From the NCBI GenBank assembly GCA_028716765.1, contig JAQUPC010000037.1, forward strand, positions 1 through 16,985: a DNA stretch of 16,985 nucleotides. The letters run 5' to 3'. How positions within the stretch are numbered: position 1 is the stretch's first letter; each line of letters starts with the position of its first letter. A program made the position numbers and the translations under genes. The DNA is from Alphaproteobacteria bacterium (GTDB lineage Bacteria; Pseudomonadota; Alphaproteobacteria; UBA9219). The notes under the pieces were generated by a model. It did no database searches and was not told where the DNA came from. It worked only from the letters and a program-made list of their open reading frames with translations. Below, piece by piece: positions 8,511 through 14,594 of this stretch.

Positions 8511-8561
8511 AAATCCGGCATCAAAAAAGTTATGGCTGGGTTTGTTACAAAGGTGAAATAG
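8511..8561 (+). pseudogene. Displaced remnant of the uvrD 3' end (direct repeat copy 2)
   Basis: Seventeen codons in one frame read KSGIKKVMAGFVTKVK then TAG, against KSGVKKVMAGFVTVIKK at the true helicase end. Three of the five differences in the first 38 bases are synonymous third-position changes (GTC/GTT, GCG/GCT, GTA/GTT) and the other two change Val to Ile, so this piece diverged while it was still coding. A TGA 12 bases upstream and the lack of a start show it is not expressed as a gene now. Confidence 0.7.
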
Positions 8562-8573
8562 CAAACGCCATTT

Positions 8574-8614
8574 CCCCTTGAGCAAGCATGACACTATAAA
8601 GTGTGGGGATTTTT
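8574..8614 (+). terminator. Terminator-like hairpin after the uvrD remnant
   Basis: ACACT-ATAA-AGTGT forms a 5-bp stem (8591-8604), optionally extended by CCCC (8574-8577) pairing with GGGG (8605-8608) around a bulge, followed by ATTTTT. It lies just after the remnant stop, where the terminator of an undisturbed uvrD would be expected. Confidence 0.45.
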
Positions 8615-8647
8615 ATGCCTCCTGCCCCCGCCTTGCCAACCGCATCC

Positions 8648-8676
8648 GTGACTCCGCCCCGCTAATCGTGTAATAT
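8648..8676 (+). promoter_or_regulatory. Promoter of first lipoprotein gene
   Basis: -35 GTGACT (8648-8653), a 17-bp spacer, -10 TAATAT (8671-8676). The end of the spacer (TCGTG) and the segment just after the -10 box (GGCACAGCAG, 8680-8689) match the promoter of the paralogous gene at the same spacing. Conservation between the copies supports it. Confidence 0.65.
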
Positions 8677-8714
8677 TAAGGCACAGCAGCAAATTATATT
8701 ATCGGGGGCGAAAT

Positions 8715-9065
8715 ATGATCAGGTTGTTCATCCTGTTACCCATATTACTCATAGCCGCCGCCTGCGCCGCGACGTGGCAAAAGCCAGGCGCTTCGGAGCA
8801 GGAATTCGACGCGAGTGATGCCGCTTGCCAAAACCGCGCACATGATCGCTTTCCGCCCCTCTATCGCTACACTCTGCAAGGAGGCCGTTACCGAAGCCCC
8901 CTCATCGTGCCGTTCTGCAATCGGGATAACCCCGGAGTGGCGTGCCGGACACTGAGCGGCGACTATGTTTTCCCGTCGATGGCGGGGTCCGACGGCAATC
9001 TTGACGCCCGCTGGAACGACTATCAGGCCTGCTTATTGCAACACGGCTGGCAGCCCACGCCCTGA
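8715..9065 (+). CDS. Small cysteine-containing lipoprotein, paralog 1
   Basis: 116 residues. A hydrophobic signal of 16 residues ends at IAAAC, so Cys17 is the likely lipidated residue, although the -3 position is Ala rather than Leu. The mature protein has four cysteines (38, 68, 77, 106) that could form two disulfides in the periplasm. Conserved with its neighbour: W21-QKP, AS-x-QEF (26-31), C38, RFP (45-47), DYVFP (83-87), and a C-terminal D-x-x-AC-x(4)-GW. GGGGGCGAAAT precedes the ATG. It has its own promoter at 8648-8676. No named family is recognised; an envelope lipoprotein is the only supported statement. Confidence 0.85.
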   Translation: MIRLFILLPILLIAAACAATWQKPGASEQEFDASDAACQNRAHDRFPPLYRYTLQGGRYRSPLIVPFCNRDNPGVACRTLSGDYVFPSMAGSDGNLDARWNDYQACLLQHGWQPTP

Positions 9066-9105
9066 GGAAACAGCCCTTTTCGCGTCAATCGTTTACCCAA
9101 TTTCA

Positions 9106-9134
9106 ATGACTTTGTGCATATTGTCGTGTACTAT
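9106..9134 (+). promoter_or_regulatory. Promoter of second lipoprotein gene
   Basis: -35 ATGACT (9106-9111), a 17-bp spacer, -10 TACTAT (9129-9134), then GGCATAGCAG (9138-9147) at the same offset as in the first lipoprotein promoter. The shared TGACT, TCGTGTA and AGCAG blocks show that the duplication included the promoter. Confidence 0.65.
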
Positions 9135-9169
9135 CCTGGCATAGCAGAACATGAGGAAAGGCATATAAC

Positions 9170-9544
9170 ATGAAGAAATTGTTCATTCTTATGTGCGCGG
9201 CTCTTACTCTCGCCGCTTGCGCCGAGAAATGGCAAAAACCGAACGCTTCCGGGCAGGAGTTCGAGGCGGCCTATTACAATTGCATGGATCATGCGAACGC
9301 CCGCTTTCCTTCAAGGATGCGTGGCGTGACCAACGATAAACTTTTTGGACCGCCTCTCAAGCAAACGCATTGCGACAGAAACCCCTCGGTGTTCTGCGTG
9401 CCTGTTAAGTGCGATTATGTATTTCCGCCGGTTACCCCCTATTGCGATTTGTTCCCAACGCTGGATTCCATGGACAACAGGGAAGATGCCCGCCAGAGCG
9501 ACTTTCGCGCCTGCATGAGCGAAAACGGCTGGCGACGCCTTTAA
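9170..9544 (+). CDS. Small cysteine-rich lipoprotein, paralog 2
   Basis: 124 residues. The signal peptide MKKLFILMCAALTLAAC has a good lipobox (LAAC), with Cys17 as lipidation site. It aligns with paralog 1 at C17, W21-QKP, AS-x-QEF, C38, RFP (45-47), DYVFP and the terminal D-x-x-AC-x(4)-GW, so the pair arose by tandem duplication. It carries an extra segment with additional cysteines (VFCVPVKCDYVFPPVTPYCDLFP). AGGAAAGG lies upstream of the ATG. prmA begins 5 nt after its stop, so prmA and pepP may be expressed by read-through from this promoter. Function unknown. Confidence 0.87.
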   Translation: MKKLFILMCAALTLAACAEKWQKPNASGQEFEAAYYNCMDHANARFPSRMRGVTNDKLFGPPLKQTHCDRNPSVFCVPVKCDYVFPPVTPYCDLFPTLDSMDNREDARQSDFRACMSENGWRRL

Positions 9545-9549
9545 ACCAG

Positions 9550-10458
9550 ATGCCCCCTGCTCCCTCGCTTTGGAAAATTACCGTAACGTGCATGCCGGTT
9601 CTTGCTCCGGCTGTGGAACACGTGCTTGCGGAGGGATCCGTGGCGGTTTCGGTGATGGCGCCGCCGCGCAAACCCACGGCGGAAGTGGAAGCTCTTTACG
9701 ACAAGGAACCGGACAAAGCCGCGTTGAACGCGGTTCGCGCAAAACTTGCGGTTCTGGCGGCGCTTCATAAGGTCAAAACGCCGTTATTGCGCGTTGCAAA
9801 AATCGGCAATCTGGACTGGCTCAAAAAAGTGGCCGCCGATTTCCCGCCGCTCGCCATCGGATGCTGGACGGTTTACGGCAGCGCGCACAAAAAAGCCGCA
9901 GGCGGCAAGCGCAGGGGCTTACAGATCGACGCCACCAACGCCTTCGGCACGGGCGAACATCCCACCACGCGCGGCTGCCTCCTGATGCTGGAGAGGGTGT
10001 TGAAGAAAGGTCACAAACCGGAAGACATGCTCGACATCGGATGCGGGTCCGGGATTTTGGCAATGGCGTTCGCGAAAGCAAGCAAGCGGCAGGCCGTTGC
10101 CGTCGATCTCGATCCGGCCTCCGTCGCCATCGCGCAAGGCAACGTCCGGCAAAACGGGCTGCAAGCGTTCGTGCAGGTAGGCAATAGCCGTGGTTATGCC
10201 TCGAAGCTCGTGCAGCGGCATGCGCCCTACGGCCTCATCATGGCGAATATCTTCGCCCGCCCGTTATGCGAAATGGCCAAAGACCTAAAGCGCAACTTGC
10301 GCCCCGGGGGCTTCGCCATCCTATCCGGCATACTCAATCATCAGGCCAACGCCGTCGTGGCCGCGCACCGGCAGCAAGGCCTCGTTCTTGTCGAACGCAT
10401 GAGACAAGGCGAATGGACTGTGCTATCCATGAGGCTTCCCGCCCCGAAACGCCTCTGA
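9550..10458 (+). CDS. prmA: Ribosomal protein L11 methyltransferase
   Basis: S-adenosylmethionine-dependent enzyme that trimethylates ribosomal protein L11. 302 residues, normal for the family. The N-terminal L11-recognition domain is diverged (about 1-115). The catalytic domain has the PrmA signature NAFGTGEHPTT (130-140), SAM-binding motif I LDIGCGSGILAMAFAK (161-176), acidic strand-end VDLDPASVAIAQGNV, and motif IV LIMANIFARPL, which fits the NPPY-like NILARPL of PrmA. The frame is open further upstream, but that part overlaps the lipoprotein gene in another frame, so ATG at 9550 is chosen. The Shine-Dalgarno is weak. It lies 5 nt after the lipoprotein stop and 3 nt before pepP, so it is probably cotranscribed. 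Confidence 0.95.
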   Translation: MPPAPSLWKITVTCMPVLAPAVEHVLAEGSVAVSVMAPPRKPTAEVEALYDKEPDKAALNAVRAKLAVLAALHKVKTPLLRVAKIGNLDWLKKVAADFPPLAIGCWTVYGSAHKKAAGGKRRGLQIDATNAFGTGEHPTTRGCLLMLERVLKKGHKPEDMLDIGCGSGILAMAFAKASKRQAVAVDLDPASVAIAQGNVRQNGLQAFVQVGNSRGYASKLVQRHAPYGLIMANIFARPLCEMAKDLKRNLRPGGFAILSGILNHQANAVVAAHRQQGLVLVERMRQGEWTVLSMRLPAPKRL

Positions 10459-10461
10459 TCC

Positions 10462-12267
10462 ATGAACCCCGCTACGTCCGCTCCCGATTACGCTGCCCGC
10501 CTCCGGGCTCTCCGCGACGAGATCAAGCGCCAAAAGCTTGACGGCTTTCTCGTGCCTACGGCCGACGAGTTTCAGAGCGAAACGCTGCCTCCTTGCGCCG
10601 AACGCATCAATTTCCTGACCGGATTCACCGGCTCGGCGGGTCTTGCCGCCGTCATGACGGATAAGGCCGTGTTCTTTACCGATGGCCGTTACACCCTTCA
10701 GGCCGGACAGCAAATTCCTGCCGGACTTTTCACGATTTTCGACAGCGCGAAGAAAACCCCGTCCGAATGGCTTAAGGAAACCGCGCGTACAGGTCAGAAA
10801 ATTGGCTTCGACCCTTGGCTGCATACGGCCGAGGGCATTGAGCGCACGAAGAAAGCCTTGAAAAAAACCGGCGCCGAACTTGTTCCGGCCGCAAGCAATC
10901 CCGTCGATGCTATCTGGAAGGATCGCCCGGCGCCTCCCGCCGCGCCGATTTATGCCTACGATACGACCTACGCCGGGCAGAGTTCGTCCGACAAACGGCA
11001 AAAGCTCGCCGAAGAATTGCGAAAAGAAGGGCAGCAGGCCGCCGTCATCACCGATCCGGCTTCTATCGCCTGGCTGCTCAACGTGCGCGGCGGCGACGTT
11101 CCCTATACGCCCCTGCCGCTTAGCTATGCCCTTTTGCGCGCCGACGCGACCGTGGAATGGTTCGTCGATCCGCGCAAGATGACGAGCGGCCTTGAGGTTC
11201 ATCTCGGCCCCGACGTTCTGCGCTACGGCGTATCTGAGTTCCCGCTGGCCCTGAAACGGCTCGGCGAAATGCGAAGCAACGTGCGGATCGACCCTGCCGA
11301 AACGCCCTACTCGGTCGCGAAGGCTCTCGAAGACTCTGGCGCGGCAATCGAGCGGAGCGAAAATCCCTGCGCCCTTCCCAAGGCCTGCAAAAACCCGATT
11401 GAGCTGGAAGGCCTGCGCGCCGCGCATCGCCGCGACGGCGCGGCTTTGGCTAGGTTCTTCGCGTGGCTCGACGAAAACGCGACGGAAGGAAAAATCACGG
11501 AACTGATCGCCGGGGAAAAACTTCTTGCCTGCCGCGCGGGCGCGCCCCTCTATCGCGGCCCAAGTTTCGCGGCCATCGCGGCGGCGGGACCGAACGGCGC
11601 AATCGTACACTACCGCGCCACGGCAGAAACCAACAGGCTTCTGGAGCCGGGCTCGCTGTTCCTGCTCGACAGCGGGGGCCAGTATCTCGACGGCACCACC
11701 GACGTGACGCGCACCGTCGCCATTGGCACCCCCACCGCCGAAATGCGCGACCGCTTTACGCGCGTTCTTAAAGGCCACATCGCCCTCGCCGCCATCGTGT
11801 TTCCCGAAGGCACGACGGGCGCGGAACTTGAGGTTCTGGCGCGGCAATTTTTATGGCCGTTAGGACTGGATTACGGGCACAGCACGGGTCACGGCATCGG
11901 GAACTACCTTGGCGTTCATGAAGGGCCGCAAGCCCTATCGCGCCGGAGCACCACGCCGCTCAAACCGGGCATGGCTTTGTCGAACGAGCCGGGTTATTAC
12001 AAGACGAACAAATACGGTATCCGCATCGAAAACATTCAGGCCGTTATCGAACGGCCCGAAATCACGTCCGCCGAGCGCAAAATGTTCGGCTTCGATCCGC
12101 TCACGCTGGTTCCCATCGACAAACGGCTTGTCGTTTTCGACATGCTGTCCGCCGCCGAGCGCAAGTGGCTGAACGATTATCATCTGCGCGTCCGGCAAGC
12201 CGTGCGCCCTCTCGTCGACAACGGCACGGCAAAATGGCTGGATGAGGCGACGGCGCCATTGGATTAA
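10462..12267 (+). CDS. pepP: Aminopeptidase P (Xaa-Pro aminopeptidase), long three-domain type
   Basis: Removes an N-terminal residue preceding proline; cytosolic, two-metal M24B peptidase. 601 residues, longer than the roughly 440-residue E. coli PepP and matching the three-domain form also found in eukaryotes: two creatinase-like N-terminal domains (about 1-140 and 150-310), then the pita-bread catalytic domain. All five metal ligands are visible with correct spacing: D403 and D414 (LLDSGGQYLDGTTDVTRT), H477 (STGHGIGNYLGVHEGP), E509 (LSNEPGYY) and E523 (GIRIENIQ). A C-terminal extension of about 60 residues follows. It starts 3 nt after prmA, so translation is probably coupled. Confidence 0.95.
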   Translation: MNPATSAPDYAARLRALRDEIKRQKLDGFLVPTADEFQSETLPPCAERINFLTGFTGSAGLAAVMTDKAVFFTDGRYTLQAGQQIPAGLFTIFDSAKKTPSEWLKETARTGQKIGFDPWLHTAEGIERTKKALKKTGAELVPAASNPVDAIWKDRPAPPAAPIYAYDTTYAGQSSSDKRQKLAEELRKEGQQAAVITDPASIAWLLNVRGGDVPYTPLPLSYALLRADATVEWFVDPRKMTSGLEVHLGPDVLRYGVSEFPLALKRLGEMRSNVRIDPAETPYSVAKALEDSGAAIERSENPCALPKACKNPIELEGLRAAHRRDGAALARFFAWLDENATEGKITELIAGEKLLACRAGAPLYRGPSFAAIAAAGPNGAIVHYRATAETNRLLEPGSLFLLDSGGQYLDGTTDVTRTVAIGTPTAEMRDRFTRVLKGHIALAAIVFPEGTTGAELEVLARQFLWPLGLDYGHSTGHGIGNYLGVHEGPQALSRRSTTPLKPGMALSNEPGYYKTNKYGIRIENIQAVIERPEITSAERKMFGFDPLTLVPIDKRLVVFDMLSAAERKWLNDYHLRVRQAVRPLVDNGTAKWLDEATAPLD

Positions 12268-12298
12268 GTTTTATCCACAACAATTAATCTTCCGCATT

Positions 12299-12341
12299 AA
12301 CTATACAACCGCGCGTTTATCGTGAACTGCGCGCTATAGTT
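12299..12341. repeat. Long inverted repeat after pepP
   Basis: Outer arms AACTATA (12299-12305) and TATAGTT (12335-12341) pair perfectly. Inner arms GCGCG (12311-12315) and CGCGC (12330-12334) pair perfectly, with a 5-nt bulge on the left side. No T-run follows, so it is either a Rho-assisted pepP end or a protein-binding site in the PhoH-like gene's upstream region. Confidence 0.4.
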
Positions 12342-12586
12342 GCAGAAATTTGCCGTCATCTATGGATGCTTATCTGTGTTTTCTGCCCCTTTTTCATTTT
12401 CTTTATTGCCGATCGTTGCCTGCCTAGCATAGCTTCGCACTTGCGAGATAGCGATTTTGAGTCGTTCTTAAACATTTGCTCTGGAAAACCGCATGCCGGT
12501 CTTAGCGCATCAGTTCATAAAGCCAATTGCACCAGAGTTCCCAAAAATCGTCACTGGTGTTTACGGTCCCAACAAAAGTTAGGCCG

Positions 12587-12609
12587 GCGGCCTGCATTGT
12601 GCAGACCGC
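12587..12609 (+). promoter_or_regulatory. Stem-loop just upstream of the PhoH-like ribosome site
   Basis: GCGG-C-CTGCA, TTG loop, TGCAG-A-CCGC: nine base pairs with a single C-A mismatch. It ends about 17 nt before the AGGAGAG ribosome-binding site and could protect the mRNA 5' end or modulate translation. Confidence 0.4.
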
Positions 12610-12637
12610 GGTTCAGCGCGCTTTATAGGAGAGAATA

Positions 12638-14578
12638 ATGGGTGCGGATAAGAACGGTGGAAAAAAAGGCAAGAAACCTGTTGTCGTAGCGCTAAATCTA
12701 GCAACTCAAGAAATTACGGCAAGCCAGCAAACGTTTCTTTATTTGACGAAGCCGCTCTATCCAGAACAGGTGCAGAATTTTATCGGGCCGGATTCATCGA
12801 ATCTGAAGTTTCTTTCCAGCAAATTCGATGACTTGAAGTTCGATATTGTGCCCGTTGATCAACACACATCTCGCCTTGTTATCAATCAGGAAGCGATAGA
12901 TGCCCGGGCCAATAGCGATCCCGGGCTTGGGTTGAGACTAGCTAGCGTCTTTTATGCATTGGAAAATGTCGTTCGCAATGATGCGAAGCCTGATGAGGTA
13001 AACCTTAAAGAAGCTCTTGCTCTAGCCTTTGAGGCGCAAGGCTCGCTGCAGCATGGCGTAGCCGATTATACACGGAGAGGCAAAAAAATCGACAAAATGA
13101 AGATCGAACTTCAAGAACTGGCAAATAGCGCCATTTTTGAGCCTTATGTTATTCAGGCTACCTGTGCAGAAGACCCGAAAGTCCTCCCCAGTCAAACTAT
13201 TGAATTTCGGGCTTCAGGAAGAGAGGTTTATAACCGCCTGACGAGCGGAAAAAATGCTTATCTTAAACAGATTCAGAATCGCGTCGGCGGAATTACGCTC
13301 AAAACCAACGGAGTAAACGCTCCCAAGATCATAGCCAGTGGCCCACTCGACAAGATCTCGCTCGTGTGGAATTTCCTAATCCCATTTGCAGAAAAGGTTG
13401 CTGAAAAAGACTACAGAAAAAGAGAACATTTGGACATGGCTTTAGCTTATGCGTTTGATGAAACCGATGAAAAACAGCTTCCTCCCGCGTACCATCAGGC
13501 CAAGAAAAAGAAAAAGAGCGGCGGGAAATTTGAGTTCGCCGCCAACATCAACGTCAACAAGCTTACACCCAACTCCGATAACCAGCGGCGGTATGTCGAG
13601 CTTCTTGAAAACGACGCGTACAGCGCCGTTTTGACCCCCGGGCCCGCGGGCACTGGCAAAACCTATTTTTTCCTTCAGTTCGCCATGGAAAGAATCCGCG
13701 ATTATTATCTCGGCCGTCCCGGCGCGAATTTCAGAAAATTGATCTTGTCCATTCCTCTGGAAAACGTAGGGGGCAAGGACCTTGGTGCCATGCCTGGCGG
13801 AATAGACTCTAAGACCAGACCGTGGTTCAACACCTTTTATAAACACCTGGATCGTATTCTCGCGCCGCTGGACGATAGCGGCGAGCCTGACTTGATGCGC
13901 GCCGCTGCTGTCCGCGAAATGCTTATGGCGGCAGGAATTATTGAAATTGCACCGCTTGAGCATTTGCGCGGCAAAAGCTTCGATCACGCGCTCATCGTTC
14001 TTGATGAGGCCCAAAACGCCAAGTCCGAGCACATCTTAACAATTCTGACGCGCCCCGAAGAAACGTCACGGCTGTTTATTCTTGGCGACTTGGGTGGGCA
14101 GTTGGATCAAAATACGGTCAAAGTTTTGCACGGCAAAGTCTATGATGTGCCCTCCACGATCAGTATCGATGAAAACGGCCTTGTTTTCCTTGACAACGAT
14201 GGGCTCACTATCGAGCTTGGTTTTTATGAAGATATCGGCCATTTCACCGCCGGGAAATTGCCGGAAACTATCGATTCAGTTATTCCCTTGAATGGCATGG
14301 CCGAATCTCTGCTTTTGTACATCACCTCGCCTCTCATTGCTTGCTCACGCCTAACCGATGAAGACGTTTTCAGGAGCGAATTGGCGCAACATGTACAACT
14401 TTTAAATAAAGGTTTACGCAAGAAAAGAGACAATGGAACAAAAAACATTCCGGTGGGACGTGGCTGCGCGAATTCTTTTGCTCTTTTGGACAAAAGCACC
14501 CGCAAAGAAGCCCAAGTTGGCCCCGGCAAACCGGGAGAACGCAAGCTGGCCGTAGCCGGAAGCGAGTTTCGCCTCTAA
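12638..14578 (+). CDS. Divergent PhoH-like ATPase with two putative KH-like modules
   Basis: 646 residues, against roughly 320-350 for ordinary PhoH. PhoH proteins are ATPases linked to RNA processing. The ATPase core (about 310-492) matches PhoH in order: NSDNQRRYVELL, Walker A GPAGTGKT (335-342), LGAMPG...K..PWF (382-396, PhoH LGFLPGD..K..PY), IEIAPLEHLRGKSF (435-448), Walker B IVLDEAQN (453-460), and LTRPEETSRLFILGDLGGQLDQ. The usual TRP-x-VEAGE block is degraded to LSIPLENVGGK. Residues 31-112 look like the PhoH N-terminal KH-like domain (IGPDSSNLKFLSSKF), and residues 186-255 (GKNAYLKQIQNRVGGI) look like a second copy; a Lys-rich linker precedes the core. The C-terminal 150 residues have no recognised family. 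AGGAGAG precedes the ATG. Codon use is AT-richer than its neighbours. Confidence 0.82.
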   Translation: MGADKNGGKKGKKPVVVALNLATQEITASQQTFLYLTKPLYPEQVQNFIGPDSSNLKFLSSKFDDLKFDIVPVDQHTSRLVINQEAIDARANSDPGLGLRLASVFYALENVVRNDAKPDEVNLKEALALAFEAQGSLQHGVADYTRRGKKIDKMKIELQELANSAIFEPYVIQATCAEDPKVLPSQTIEFRASGREVYNRLTSGKNAYLKQIQNRVGGITLKTNGVNAPKIIASGPLDKISLVWNFLIPFAEKVAEKDYRKREHLDMALAYAFDETDEKQLPPAYHQAKKKKKSGGKFEFAANINVNKLTPNSDNQRRYVELLENDAYSAVLTPGPAGTGKTYFFLQFAMERIRDYYLGRPGANFRKLILSIPLENVGGKDLGAMPGGIDSKTRPWFNTFYKHLDRILAPLDDSGEPDLMRAAAVREMLMAAGIIEIAPLEHLRGKSFDHALIVLDEAQNAKSEHILTILTRPEETSRLFILGDLGGQLDQNTVKVLHGKVYDVPSTISIDENGLVFLDNDGLTIELGFYEDIGHFTAGKLPETIDSVIPLNGMAESLLLYITSPLIACSRLTDEDVFRSELAQHVQLLNKGLRKKRDNGTKNIPVGRGCANSFALLDKSTRKEAQVGPGKPGERKLAVAGSEFRL

Positions 14579-14594
14579 CCGAAAGCTACGGGGT

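Larger units (their letters stand above)
7739..8561. mobile_element. Putative cassette inserted at the 3' end of uvrD
   Basis: Bounded by two diverged copies of the uvrD 3' end (7739-7792 and 8511-8561). The roughly 720 bp between them are visibly more AT-rich than the helicase and carry, all on the minus strand, a promoter, a membrane-protein gene, an overlapping small ORF and a weak terminator. The helicase reading frame remains intact at the left boundary. No transposase, integrase or inverted terminal repeats are seen, so the mechanism is unknown. Site-specific insertion that regenerates the gene end, or recombination with a related strain, would both explain the pattern. Boundaries are approximate. 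Confidence 0.5.
12268..12637. other. 370-bp gene-free leader of the PhoH-like gene
   Basis: Holds two inverted repeats (12299-12341 and 12587-12609, listed separately) and one DnaA-box-like word, TTATCCACA, at 12271-12279. An open frame of 90 codons (12366-12638) shows no ribosome site and reads like non-coding sequence. No promoter matching consensus well was found. The base composition is more AT-rich than pepP. Confidence 0.6.

Noticed and set aside
8429..8524. 32-residue N-terminal extension of the cassette membrane protein
   Set aside because: It overlaps the uvrD remnant and the likely promoter; the internal ATG has a much better ribosome site.
10423..11847. 474-codon minus-strand open frame opposite pepP
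   Set aside because: pepP shows all catalytic residues on the plus strand; the antisense frame is Arg/Gly-rich without domains.
12271..12279. DnaA-box-like TTATCCACA after pepP
   Set aside because: A single box without a cluster, an AT-rich unwinding element or neighbouring dnaA/dnaN genes is not evidence of an origin.
12366..12638. 90-codon open frame ending in TAATG overlap with the PhoH-like start
   Set aside because: No ribosome site, erratic composition, and it spans the palindromic leader; the stop-start overlap is probably chance.
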